DNA of 31,325 nt from REEB481 sp044360435 (GCA_044360435.1 JBIKKI010000013.1:1-31325), one strand, 5' to 3'. Positions 24,155 to 31,205 are shown, counted from the stretch's first letter. The notes: a model not told the origin generated them from the sequence alone. Numbers and translations are program-made.

Positions 24155-24748
24155 TTACTGCGGCCTCCATACCCGTTCGTCAAAGCCGGAAGCAGGAATA
24201 TCCCAGACAAAGCGGTAAGGCAGGGCCGCATCTGCCCCGGCATAATCAACCCCAATGCGCGGTGTTGTTTTGATGGTATCCGAGGGAACGCGAATCCCTC
24301 GATCTTCCAGGCTGATCAAGGGTGAACAGGTTACATCCTCACCATTAAATTCCATGTTCACACCCAACAGCTTTGTTAGTTTACCCGGACCGGAAACCTG
24401 TTTCCATGCCGTTGATGAAGCTTCCCGGACCAGCGCTCCGCGCAGCAGGATGGCATGCGGAACACCTTCCCTGTTGCTTACGATGTTGCACAGGAAATGG
24501 ATGCCATAACACAGATAAACATAGATGGTTCCGCCATTTTGATACATGGCCGCGGTGCGCTTCGTGTACCGGCCGTTCCACGCGTGCGAAGCGCGATCGT
24601 CCACGCCGGCATAAGCTTCGGTTTCAGTAATGAATGCCTCAAATTGCCCTGCAGCGCTTTGAACACAGAGCACTTTCCCAAGCACATCGCGGGCAAGCGC
24701 CACCACATCGGGCTGCAGGAAATAAGCACGCGACAAGCGCTGTTTCAT
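24155..24748 (-). CDS. 3-methyladenine DNA glycosylase (AAG/MPG family)
   Basis: A 197-residue AAG/MPG-type glycosylase that excises alkylated purines. Signatures: the start RAYFLQPDVVALARDVLGKVL, ITETEAYAGVDDRASHAWNGR with the catalytic Glu (residue 42 by alignment to ETEAY of human AAG), YQNGGTIYVYLCYGIHFLCNIV, AILLRGALV and SGPGKLTKLLGV. Similarity begins at ATG 24748, which overlaps the upstream stop (ATGA), although the frame stays open further. The cellular context is base-excision repair; the unlinked ATL gene at 13511 concerns the same kind of damage. Confidence 0.93.
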   Translation of the reverse strand: MKQRLSRAYFLQPDVVALARDVLGKVLCVQSAAGQFEAFITETEAYAGVDDRASHAWNGRYTKRTAAMYQNGGTIYVYLCYGIHFLCNIVSNREGVPHAILLRGALVREASSTAWKQVSGPGKLTKLLGVNMEFNGEDVTCSPLISLEDRGIRVPSDTIKTTPRIGVDYAGADAALPYRFVWDIPASGFDERVWRPQ

Positions 24749-25047
24749 AAGCTGTTCACAGCCAATCCAAGCAAGGCGCCCAACACCAGCGATGCGATGA
24801 TGCTGCCCGGAATTGCAGCGCGGTTGCGGTAAAACAGTTGAATCTGGAACGGGGCCATGCCCAGAAAGCCGAAAAGGGTTCCGCGTATCACCAGATGTTC
24901 GGGGGCCGGGGCATAAGCTACGGCAAGGGCAATAAATACCCATTGCAGCCAGATGGCAGCGATGGAAAATACCGGCACTTTGCGTTTGAACATTGGCAAT
25001 GCATCCAACAACCCAACCAGCAACCCGAAAAGAATATAGCGGAACAT
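24745..25047 (-). CDS. Small integral membrane protein, unknown
   Basis: A 100-residue hydrophobic protein with about four membrane segments: YILFGLLVGLLDALPMF, VFSIAAIWLQWVFIALAVAYA, LVIRGTLFGFLGMAPFQIQLF and GSIIASLVLGALLGLAV. A basic cytoplasmic loop (KRK) lies between the first two. No family recognised. It is coupled to the DNA glycosylase by ATGA, which says little about function. A TAnnTTTG box lies upstream at 25089-25096. Confidence 0.7.
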   Translation of the reverse strand: MFRYILFGLLVGLLDALPMFKRKVPVFSIAAIWLQWVFIALAVAYAPAPEHLVIRGTLFGFLGMAPFQIQLFYRNRAAIPGSIIASLVLGALLGLAVNSL

Positions 25048-25088
25048 GTTTTTTATTCAGTGCGTTTTAAATCACGTATGCGGAGGTC

Positions 25089-25096
25089 CAAATGTA
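25089..25096 (-). promoter_or_regulatory. Putative -7 element before the small membrane protein gene
   Basis: On the minus strand TACATTTG matches TAnnTTTG exactly, 41 bases before the ATG at 25047 in a 72-base gap. The -33 position reads GTG rather than TTG/TTTG. It would give a leader of about 35 bases and start the lower part of the leftward operon. Confidence 0.4.
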
Positions 25097-25119
25097 CGGA
25101 AAGCACCGTTTTATTCACG

Positions 25120-25740
25120 TCAGGGTTGCATATTCCGGAATCGGCAGAAGATAAATTCCTGGTTGGTACCAAAGGGCGTGGTATGGGTTTCTTCCACACA
25201 TTCCAGATGTTCAAATCCGTATTGCTCCACCAGCGCCCGCATCGAAGCAGCATCGTATTGCTGAATTTCCAGGCCGCTGCATTTCAGCGGACCGTGAACA
25301 GAAAAAGTACCGATGATGGCCTGACCTTTCAGCGTTTCGGCCATCAGCTTCAGGTAGGCATTGCGTTCCTCGTCGGTTCTGAGGAAGTGAAAAGCTGCGC
25401 GGTCATGCCACAGCGCCACCGGATGCGCAGGCTTCCATTCGAGCACATCGCTGTGTACCCAATGAACCTTGGCGGCATCAGCGCCTAATCTTGCCTTGGC
25501 CCGTTCAAGCGCAGCCCGTGAAATATCCAAAACGGTAATTTGGGTGTATCCTTCCTGCAGCAGAAAATCCACCAACAGGCTGTCGCCACCGCCAATATCC
25601 ACAATCGGCGCATCTTTCGGGAGGTCAGCCTTATGGATTAAACCCAGCGAAATTCTGGGTTCTTTCTGTGTCCAGCTAACCTCTTCCGGGCTCTTGGTTT
25701 CGTAAATATGTTCCCAATGTTCCTGACGTGTATTTCCCAT
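25120..25740 (-). CDS. Class I SAM-dependent methyltransferase
   Basis: A 206-residue Rossmann-fold methyltransferase. An N-terminal EHWEHIYETKSPEEVSWTQKEP precedes motif I, IVDIGGGDSLLVDFLLQEGY, then TVLDISRAALERAKARLG (acidic residue binding the SAM ribose), HSDVLEW and LWHDRAAFHFL. A small-molecule substrate is likely, as for methyltransferase domain 25/31-type enzymes of this shape; it cannot be named. It lies in the leftward run, 44 bases after the reductase gene. Confidence 0.88.
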   Translation of the reverse strand: MGNTRQEHWEHIYETKSPEEVSWTQKEPRISLGLIHKADLPKDAPIVDIGGGDSLLVDFLLQEGYTQITVLDISRAALERAKARLGADAAKVHWVHSDVLEWKPAHPVALWHDRAAFHFLRTDEERNAYLKLMAETLKGQAIIGTFSVHGPLKCSGLEIQQYDAASMRALVEQYGFEHLECVEETHTTPFGTNQEFIFCRFRNMQP

Positions 25741-25784
25741 GATGCAAAATTCAGGTTAATGAATGCCCGAAACAGTAACCTTGG

Positions 25785-26330
25785 TCACGCGCCGCTGCTG
25801 TCCGGTTTACGCACATAAACCCGCTGCATTATTCCACGTGCAAACCCTTGTTCAGACAACAATGAAAAGTCTTCAGGCAGTGTATGGCCCGGGAATAAAG
25901 GAATACCTTCCAACAGTTGAACGGGGATGATGGTAAGAATGATCCGATCAATCAAACGGGCGGAAAGCAGTTGTGCGATGATTTCGGCACCGCCGTCGCA
26001 GTAAATATCCTTGCCGGGCAATGTTTTGAGGCGTGTAACCAGGGCTTGTGGGCTTTCCTGAACAAAACGGCAATGACCTTGTGGGTTCTGTTCTTTACGG
26101 CTGAAGATGAATACTTCTTTCCCTTCATGCGGAAAGGCCACGCCAAGGGACTGAACCTTGTCAAAAGTTTTGCGACCCATGATTACAGTATCCACGGAAG
26201 CTGTGAAGCTGACGTAGCCATAATCCTCACCCGGGATTTCAGCCATGTTGAGGAAGTCGATATTCCCCTGTGGATCTGCAATGTAGCCATCCTCAGAAGC
26301 CGCAATAAACAACACTACATTACGTGACAT
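25785..26330 (-). CDS. Dihydrofolate reductase-fold protein (RibD C-terminal type)
   Basis: A 181-residue protein of the RibD-C/YyaP-like family. It starts RNVVLFIAASEDGYIADPQGNIDFL and has MGRKTFDKVQSLG and YCDGGAEIIAQLLSARLIDRIILTIIPVQLLEGIPLF, the NADPH-binding reductase fold. These small stand-alone relatives of folate and riboflavin reductases rarely have a proven substrate. No ribD/folA neighbours. The next gene upstream ends 12 bases before the start. Confidence 0.88.
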   Translation of the reverse strand: MSRNVVLFIAASEDGYIADPQGNIDFLNMAEIPGEDYGYVSFTASVDTVIMGRKTFDKVQSLGVAFPHEGKEVFIFSRKEQNPQGHCRFVQESPQALVTRLKTLPGKDIYCDGGAEIIAQLLSARLIDRIILTIIPVQLLEGIPLFPGHTLPEDFSLLSEQGFARGIMQRVYVRKPDSSGA

Positions 26331-26342
26331 TTGGCGCCCATT

Positions 26343-26672
26343 TCAATATTCCCGACCTTCCTTTTGCAACAGCGCGAAAGCCTCCTTCCATTCGGGAACA
26401 GTTTCTGCCACATATCCATACGTTTTTCCCGTAGCGATGCTGCGGAAGGCTTTCATGGCTTTCAGGTGCGCGCCGCTGCGCATAAAATCAAGCATCAATT
26501 CACGGCTTTCCCAGGCGGTGAGGGTGCATTGGTTTCCCTGTATGCGTTTGGTAGCGCAGAAGAGGTTGCCTTGTGCTGTGCGGGCCTGATTAAAAGATGG
26601 CACCGCCAACATCCAGAATTTGAAAAAGCCACGCAGGCCTTTAGGTTTCAGGCCGGTGATGGAAACATACAT
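26343..26672 (-). CDS. Small ABM-like (dimeric alpha-beta barrel) protein, DUF3291-like
   Basis: A 109-residue protein: MYVSITGLKPKGLRGFFKFW, a central QGNLFCATKRIQGNQCTLTAWESRELMLDFMRSGAHLKAMKAF and a C-terminal TYGYVAETVPEWKEAFALL. A strand carrying 'TAWES' followed by a helix with 'F..S..H..AM' is the usual pattern of antibiotic-biosynthesis-monooxygenase-like or spheroidene-monooxygenase-like small barrels. Activity unknown. It is probably first in the leftward operon; a TAnnTTTG box lies directly in front of its ATG. Confidence 0.72.
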   Translation of the reverse strand: MYVSITGLKPKGLRGFFKFWMLAVPSFNQARTAQGNLFCATKRIQGNQCTLTAWESRELMLDFMRSGAHLKAMKAFRSIATGKTYGYVAETVPEWKEAFALLQKEGREY

Positions 26673-26676
26673 GGGA

Positions 26677-26684
26677 CAAACATA
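26677..26684 (-). promoter_or_regulatory. Putative -7 element heading the leftward operon
   Basis: On the minus strand TATGTTTG matches TAnnTTTG, only 4 bases from the ATG at 26672. If real, transcription would begin at or just inside the start codon (a leaderless mRNA), or translation starts further in. No clear -33 box was found. Confidence 0.3.
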
Positions 26685-26830
26685 CAGGCGTGTTCAGAAA
26701 AAATGGAATGAATCCATTCAACTGTCAGGATTGGATTCTTTCGCTTATTGGTTTTTCTACTGTAGCATTGTATGTTTTAAATACTGTTTGTTGACTTGAA
26801 GCAGCCCTTTTTAACACATTGTTTCAAACC

Positions 26831-27715
26831 ATGATGAACCCTAAAGCCCAACAACAGCGATTGTATGCCGACGTTCAATTCCTCACCGAATTAAGGCCTT
26901 ACCGCAATTATTTAAATGTAGACATCCTGGCAAAGGTGGTTGCGCACATTAAAGAAGTTTTTGCAGAGGCGCAACTCAGCGTCAGGGAACAAACCTGGAT
27001 GGCCGACGGGCGCGAATACACGAATGTAATTGGCATTTATAATCCGGGCAGATCCAAGACACTTGTAGTTGGTGCTCACTATGATGTATGTGGTGATCAA
27101 CCCGGCGCAGACGACAATGCCAGCGCAGTAGCCGGTTTGTTGGAAACGGCACGCCTGTTGGGAACCCACAAACCGCTGCTTGATTACACCATTGAACTGG
27201 TGGCTTTTTGTCTGGAAGAACCTCCATTTTTCGGCAGCATGGAAATGGGTAGTTACATACATGCTGCATCGCTGCATGCACAAAATACCAAGGTGCTTGG
27301 GATGATTTGCTTTGAAATGATTGGCTATTTCTCTGATGAACCCGGATCACAGCCCTTTCCTTCGCCGGAACTGGCCAAAATCTATCCCGATACCGGAAAT
27401 TTCATCATGACCGTGGGCATCGAACGATACCACGAGTTCAACCAACAGGTTTGTCGTTTGATGCAGGAAGCTGCGGACATTCCGGTTTACAACATCAGCT
27501 TCCCCGAAAACAATGGCTTAGCGGGCCTTGCAGCAATGTCTGACCAGAGAAATTACTGGAAGTTTGGTTATCCGGCCTTAATGATCAACGACACTGCGTT
27601 TGTGCGAAATCCGAATTACCACCAAATGTCGGACAGCATTGAAACCCTGGATTTTGAGAAGATGACTGAAGTAGTGAACGGGGCATATTATGCAATCATT
27701 GGCTTGAAAAATTGA
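26831..27715 (+). CDS. M28 family zinc aminopeptidase-like protein, cytoplasmic
   Basis: A 294-residue M28 metallopeptidase without a signal peptide. Zinc-site motifs appear in order: VVGAHYDVCGDQPGADDNASAVAG (His83 and the bridging Asp of DDN at 94-95), FCLEEPPF (catalytic Glu-Glu, 129-130), CFEMIGYF (Glu162), SDQRNYW and NYHQMSDSIETLDFEKM (last His ligand). It presumably removes N-terminal residues from peptides; most Bacteroidota M28 enzymes are secreted, so the cytoplasmic form is mildly unusual. An upstream TTG at 26819 is in frame, but ATG 26831 is the better start. It is monocistronic and faces away from the leftward operon. Confidence 0.9.
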   Translation: MMNPKAQQQRLYADVQFLTELRPYRNYLNVDILAKVVAHIKEVFAEAQLSVREQTWMADGREYTNVIGIYNPGRSKTLVVGAHYDVCGDQPGADDNASAVAGLLETARLLGTHKPLLDYTIELVAFCLEEPPFFGSMEMGSYIHAASLHAQNTKVLGMICFEMIGYFSDEPGSQPFPSPELAKIYPDTGNFIMTVGIERYHEFNQQVCRLMQEAADIPVYNISFPENNGLAGLAAMSDQRNYWKFGYPALMINDTAFVRNPNYHQMSDSIETLDFEKMTEVVNGAYYAIIGLKN

Positions 27716-27877
27716 GGAGGGAATAATCAATACTCATGGCGTAAAAAATGTAATTGACCAGCCTGAACCTGAATCACCTATGTTCAACGCAGATCATCCA
27801 TGAGCATGACAAGCATTGCACAACCGATTATCGCCTCGCTGTCCACGCCGTAATTCGCAGCCCGTACATCGGAACAA

Positions 27878-28117
27878 CTAACGCTCGTTCAGGCCAACGC
27901 CCAATCCAAACAGCGCGGCCACCAATGCAAGATGGAATATTAACATTGCCTTTTGCCACAGCGGACGCTGTTTCCAACTTTGGTCAACATCAAATGGATC
28001 GAAAGCAAGCGCAATCCCAAGAAACGAAGCCGCCTGCATGTAGTCTTGTTTGAAGATTTGGTAGCATCCAAAAGCCCAAAACCCCACATAAAGTACCTTG
28101 TTAAAGGGTGTTTTCAT
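27878..28117 (-). CDS. Small two-helix membrane protein, conserved unknown
   Basis: A 79-residue protein with membrane segments VLYVGFWAFGCYQIF and AMLIFHLALVAALFGLGVG, joined by YMQAASFLGIALAFDPFDVDQSWKQRPLWQ. The layout of two helices around a 'LGIALAFDPFD...RPLWQ' loop is familiar from small uncharacterised Bacteroidota proteins. The frame extends to a GTG at 28138, but ATG 28117 follows a TAnnTTTG box and starts cleanly. Function unknown. Confidence 0.68.
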   Translation of the reverse strand: MKTPFNKVLYVGFWAFGCYQIFKQDYMQAASFLGIALAFDPFDVDQSWKQRPLWQKAMLIFHLALVAALFGLGVGLNER

Positions 28118-28122
28118 ACATG

Positions 28123-28130
28123 CAAAAATA
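28123..28130 (-). promoter_or_regulatory. Putative -7 element before the small membrane protein
   Basis: On the minus strand TATTTTTG matches TAnnTTTG and ends 5 bases before ATG 28117. If used, the mRNA would be leaderless or nearly so. No -33 TTTG was found. Confidence 0.3.
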
Positions 28131-28180
28131 CATTTCACGGCAGAACCTGGATGAAACAGTATGACTTCATTGTCTATAAA

Positions 28181-28438
28181 TTATTGCCTAACAACACCCA
28201 GTACATCCTGAATACGGCGTTTTTCTTCTTCGAGAATATCCGACCACTTTCGGTTCTGAAGACCCATTTCTATAGAATAAAAAATAAGTAAATGAGGCTT
28301 GATGCCCTGCTCTTGCAGCGCTTGGTAAATTCCCCTTAAATCTGCCTGTAACAGATCATCCTTTGAATAGATGCCAATTTGGTTTAAGATCCGCACCATG
28401 TAGGGACCAAAATTCTTTAATTCAGACAAATCGTTCAT
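28181..28438 (-). CDS. TfoX C-terminal domain protein
   Basis: An 85-residue protein equal to the TfoX/Sxy C-terminal domain: LSELKNFGPYMVRILNQIGIYSKDDLLQADLRGIYQALQEQGIKPHLLIFYSIEMGLQNRKWSDIL. It is a helix-hairpin-like module found alone in many bacteria; in gamma-proteobacterial TfoX/Sxy it is the second half of the competence regulator. Here the N-terminal domain is absent, so a competence role is not implied, although dprA occurs 25 kb away. It lies 24 bases after the hotdog-fold gene and is probably co-transcribed with it. Confidence 0.8.
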   Translation of the reverse strand: MNDLSELKNFGPYMVRILNQIGIYSKDDLLQADLRGIYQALQEQGIKPHLLIFYSIEMGLQNRKWSDILEEEKRRIQDVLGVVRQ

Positions 28439-28462
28439 ACGTAAGGCTTGTAGGCGGTTGAT

Positions 28463-28888
28463 TCAGGCCTGAACTTTTGTCATTACAAACCACTCAAAAT
28501 CTGCATTCATCACAAGCGTATCCGCGTTGTCAAAAAGTTCAACCAACACATGAAAAAGTGCTCTTTTCCTGTGTTCAAGTTCTTCAACTACAGCTTCAAC
28601 AGAGGTATCCAGCAAGATCGCCTTTCCATAAACCGCACCCAATGCCGGCTTACGGTATTTCACTGCAACCTGACGAACCAAAGGAATGAACTCATCTGTA
28701 TGTGAAGGGAATAACTCCTTCAATAGTTGAGCACTACAGGCTTCAGCCAGCGAAAATTGAGCTGCAGCATGCACTGTCCCAAGATGGTTGGTGTACATTT
28801 CATGCCCATGGAGCATCAAGGCATACCCAGATTTATCTGAATTATTGAGTTGGATCAACTTGTTAAATGGCAATTCGTGGATTTCCAT
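28463..28888 (-). CDS. Hotdog-fold thioesterase-like protein (DUF4442/PaaI-like)
   Basis: A 141-residue single hotdog domain. NKLIQLNNSDKSGYALMLHGHEMYTNHLGTVHAAAQFSLAEACSAQLL has the 'N..G..Haa....lae.a' helix of PaaI/DUF4442-type acyl-CoA thioesterase-like folds, followed by strands VRQVAVKYRKPALGAVYGKAILL, KRALFHVLVELFD and LVMNADFEWFVM. Substrate unknown. The frame continues upstream to 28936, but ATG 28888 gives the standard domain start. It is the last core-like gene before the AT-rich region. Confidence 0.75.
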   Translation of the reverse strand: MEIHELPFNKLIQLNNSDKSGYALMLHGHEMYTNHLGTVHAAAQFSLAEACSAQLLKELFPSHTDEFIPLVRQVAVKYRKPALGAVYGKAILLDTSVEAVVEELEHRKRALFHVLVELFDNADTLVMNADFEWFVMTKVQA

Positions 28889-29005
28889 ACAGTGCAATAT
28901 ACGCTTCCGCAAAGGCGCTGCACACACACAAAGCATGCAGCCAGCTTCATGATTCTCACTGCAGCCAAGAATCTGATAAACCTGATATGATTTTCAGCTT
29001 CGCGA
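28889..29005. other. Non-coding stretch up to the solo hairpin
   Basis: Together with 29081-29399 this is a gene-free stretch of over 500 bases. Up to about 28980 the composition resembles the core; beyond that it becomes AT-rich. I see no credible ORF, tRNA or terminator here. Confidence 0.5.
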
Positions 29006-29080
29006 GTTAGGCTCCCCATTTGTGGATCTGTACGCTCGTTCCTCGCACAGCTGTATTGTGGGATAAACTGCTTGCCCAAC
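29006..29080. repeat. Solo diverged copy of the right-edge hairpin element
   Basis: 75 bases aligning end to end with the 76-bp hairpin of the 131-bp tandem repeats. It shares the left edge GTTRGGCTCCCC, the loop GCTCRTTCYTCGCACA, and the right edge ATAAACTGCTTGCCCAAC (identical to copy 1). Outer arms GTTAGGC/GCCCAAC pair at 6 of 7 positions. The middle (CCCA/TGGG) and inner (CTGT/ACAG) arms differ in sequence from the tandem copies yet still pair. The flanking 55-bp spacer of the tandem unit is absent, so the hairpin is the conserved module. Confidence 0.85.
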
Positions 29081-29399
29081 CAGGTTTATTCTAGAACCAA
29101 TTCTGCGATGAATTGTGGGTTTATGCGAATCTAAACTACCTGATTACTCAAATGATGAATAATCTTGAAGTTGGTATGATTATGGTAGTTCTAGCAATTT
29201 TGTCATGATAAATCTAGTCGCGGGAGATCAAGCGATTTCTGACTTTTTAACAGGATAAAAAATGATAGTTGACTTGTGGAAATATATGAATATTCGGAAT
29301 GAAAATAAATTAATAAAGGTTGAATTTGGTACAAAAGCTACTTGAGAGTAACAATATTAGCCGAGTTGAAGAAGAGACCTCGCCTTTGGGTAGATACTT
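29081..29399. other. AT-rich gene-free stretch between solo hairpin and hydrolase gene
   Basis: About 320 bases, strongly AT-rich with many stop codons in all frames. A 60-codon open frame at 29320-29502 begins with TTG and runs into the antisense of the hydrolase gene; it has no supporting feature. No promoter, tRNA or clear hairpin is visible. Confidence 0.5.
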
Positions 29400-30566
29400 T
29401 TATAAACCGTTTTTTATTATTTTTTTCGTTATTACGTATTCTTTATGTTTTATTTTAATTAATAATAAACCATTAGGAGCATCTGATAAATCTATTTTTT
29501 GATTCAAGACTGTGGATTCTTTCAATAATAGTCCATCCATTGAATAAATGAAATATTCAATAACATCCATTGATTTATTCTCAATCCAAATTTCATTGCC
29601 AGTTGGATTAGGATAAAGGTTCATGCTGATATTTTTGTTAAATTCACTTTCAGTTCCAACTTTATTCGTGCTAAATTTTTGCAGCCAATGCTCGATTATA
29701 TTAAAAACATATTTACTATTTTTATCTTGCATCATAAGGTGGCTATTCCCTTTAACCAAAGAATCGTCTGGTAGCGATACTACATCAGAAATTCCACCTG
29801 CATTTTGAAATTTAATAGATACAGACTCCACAGCTACCTTTCTGCTCGTTTGATTTCGAGAAGTTATATAGTCGCCATAAACGCCAAACATATGCAATCC
29901 GTTAAAATCTGGGAAGTCAGTACTATCTGGTGGTCCCGCGGGTTCTATAAGAATAAAACCATTCAATTTAGCTCTCTTTTGGTGTGCTGCTAAAACTGCA
30001 GGCTGTGTTCCTGCGCTATGTGACAATAACCATACTTTGCCTTTTATTGAATCTACCACAGCGCTAATAGCATCTTCATAACGAAAAGTTGAAGAACCTA
30101 CATAAGGATAATTTAATGCAAAATCTGCAAAAGAATCAGTAGGAAATTGTGCATCTAGGTAGGGATTGCCTTGCGAAGTTCCAAATCCCCATCGTCTCCA
30201 TATATCAGATTGCCATGCTTGAACTGATCCTGGCGTTGCTGGTTTCCCGTTACTTGGCACACTAAAAGGGGCTAAAATACCACTAGTTGCGAAATCATAT
30301 TTTGGATCATTTACCATGTACACATCATATCCTTTATCAGCAAATAATTCAGCCCATCCTTTTCTGTCGTCAGGTGTCGTAAAGAATATGTAGGAAGTTA
30401 AATTAAGACCGGGAACCATAACTATCGTGGCACTATCTTTTTTATTTCCAGACTTTATAAAATTCACCAAAGCATCATTGGTATAATAACTTCCATAAGT
30501 ATGTTGAGCCATACTTTTACCTGCTAAAAACAATCCAATAATAAAAAATAAATTTTTTATAAACAT
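29400..30566 (-). CDS. Secreted alpha/beta hydrolase with T9SS type A sorting domain
   Basis: A 388-residue exported hydrolase. A signal peptide (FIKNLFFIIGLFLAGKSMAQ) precedes an alpha/beta-hydrolase domain (~30-300): the oxyanion-side VMVPGLNL, WAELFADKGYDVYMVNDP, the nucleophile elbow LLSHSAGTQ (SHSAG in place of GHSxG), FGVYGDYI (Asp) and GNSHLMMQDKNS (His). The C-terminal ~70 residues (MNLYPNPTGNEIWIEN ... YFIYSMDGLLLKES ... APNGLLLIKI ... KKIIKN) are a type A T9SS sorting domain, so the enzyme should be secreted or surface-attached. An esterase/lipase role is likely. Its AT-rich, A/T-ending codons differ sharply from the rest of the window, suggesting acquisition. An upstream in-frame ATG at 30605 is an alternative start. 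Confidence 0.85.
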   Translation of the reverse strand: MFIKNLFFIIGLFLAGKSMAQHTYGSYYTNDALVNFIKSGNKKDSATIVMVPGLNLTSYIFFTTPDDRKGWAELFADKGYDVYMVNDPKYDFATSGILAPFSVPSNGKPATPGSVQAWQSDIWRRWGFGTSQGNPYLDAQFPTDSFADFALNYPYVGSSTFRYEDAISAVVDSIKGKVWLLSHSAGTQPAVLAAHQKRAKLNGFILIEPAGPPDSTDFPDFNGLHMFGVYGDYITSRNQTSRKVAVESVSIKFQNAGGISDVVSLPDDSLVKGNSHLMMQDKNSKYVFNIIEHWLQKFSTNKVGTESEFNKNISMNLYPNPTGNEIWIENKSMDVIEYFIYSMDGLLLKESTVLNQKIDLSDAPNGLLLIKIKHKEYVITKKIIKNGL

Positions 30567-30951
30567 ACATTTTTTCTTTAAATTATTTAATATTAGTGGT
30601 GTCATATTATTTACATTCAGTTTTTTTGTTAAAATTTCTTGTGGCTTGATTATATGCGAAATTAGTCAAAAAATATCAAATCACAATAAATGTCTTTAGT
30701 CTGTTGTTAAGTAGGAATTCAAACATTTAAGGATTGCGTATTTGTCACTATTGCAAATCTACAGGGCTTCCGTTTTTGCATAAGACAGTGACTCATTGAT
30801 ACAAAAATGCGGATGTAAGAGGAAAGAAAGAGATCATTAGTTCGATATTTAAAGATTTACTAGTGTTTGAGAAAGGAGCTTATCGAACCACGCACTTAAG
30901 TATTTTGGCATCTCTAATCTTCAATTGTGTCAAAGGTCTTCAAGAATCGGG
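30567..30951. other. AT-rich gene-free stretch before the tandem repeats
   Basis: About 385 bases holding the presumed promoter region of the hydrolase gene. A TAATTTCG, one mismatch from the -7 consensus, lies on the minus strand near 30655-30662. A 75-codon open frame (30800-31027) without an ATG runs on into the first repeat; I recognise nothing in its translation. No RNA gene or terminator seen. Confidence 0.5.
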
Positions 30952-30998
30952 CATAAAAAAAGCCACCGAAACTCATTCAAAAGCGCTAAATCACTTTT

Positions 30999-31074
30999 GT
31001 TGGGCTCCCCGGTATAAGTGTTTGTAGCTCATTCTTCGCACAAACACTAAACCGGGATAAACTGCTTGCCCAAC
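30999..31074. repeat. Three-stem hairpin, tandem copy 1
   Basis: Nested arms: GTTGGGC/GCCCAAC (7 bp), CCCGGT/ACCGGG (6 bp) and AGTGTTTGT/ACAAACACT (9 bp), closing on a 14-base loop AGCTCATTCTTCGC. The sides are unequal: 2 bases separate the outer and middle arms on the left, 11 (ATAAACTGCTT) on the right. No T-tract follows, so it is not a plain terminator. Confidence 0.9.
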
Positions 31075-31129
31075 TCGGAGCGCATAAAAAAAGCCACAGA
31101 AACTCATTCAAAAGCGCTAAATCACTTTT

Positions 31130-31205
31130 GTTGGGCTCCCCGGTGTAAGTGTTTGTAGCTCATTCTTCGCACAAACACTAAACCGGGATAAACTTCTCGC
31201 CCAAC
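31130..31205. repeat. Three-stem hairpin, tandem copy 2
   Basis: Same arms and loop as copy 1. Changes fall only outside the stems: GTGTAAG replaces GTATAAG between middle and inner arms, and ATAAACTTCTC replaces ATAAACTGCTT in the right-hand bulge. Confidence 0.9.

Noticed and set aside
24749..24943. 65-codon N-terminal extension of the 3-methyladenine glycosylase
   Set aside because: Antisense-like shadow of the small membrane protein gene; the family N-terminus starts at ATG 24748.
26700..26726. Small inverted repeat AATGGA/TCCATT upstream of the M28 peptidase
   Set aside because: Only six base pairs, AT-rich, with no T-tract or partner site; not distinguishable from chance.
27873..27893. 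attC-like left half (CTAACGCTCGTTCAGGCC) at the 3' end of the small membrane protein gene, sharing GAACGAGCGT (minus strand) with the solo hairpin
   Set aside because: There is no matching right half downstream, no hairpin, and it is explained as coding sequence for the C-terminus GLNER-stop. The shared 10-mer may be chance.
29320..29502. 60-codon ORF on the plus strand in the AT-rich region
   Set aside because: TTG start, overlaps the antisense of the T9SS sorting domain, composition-driven open frame without family or promoter support.
30800..31027. 75-codon open frame running into the first repeat
   Set aside because: It has no ATG, starts only with a possible GTG, resembles nothing I recognise, and its end falls within a non-coding repeat.
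30999..31136. Integron attC sites in the tandem repeat (GTTGGGC and GCCCAAC fit GTTRRRY and RYYYAAC)
   Set aside because: In attC the RYYYAAC box comes first and GTTRRRY last around the hairpin. Here the strong hairpin has them in reverse order. The segment that does run RYYYAAC to GTTRRRY (31068-31136) pairs only by AGCGC/GCGCT with unequal spacing, and it is not conserved at the solo copy. No integrase is visible. A dedicated attC search is still worth running.
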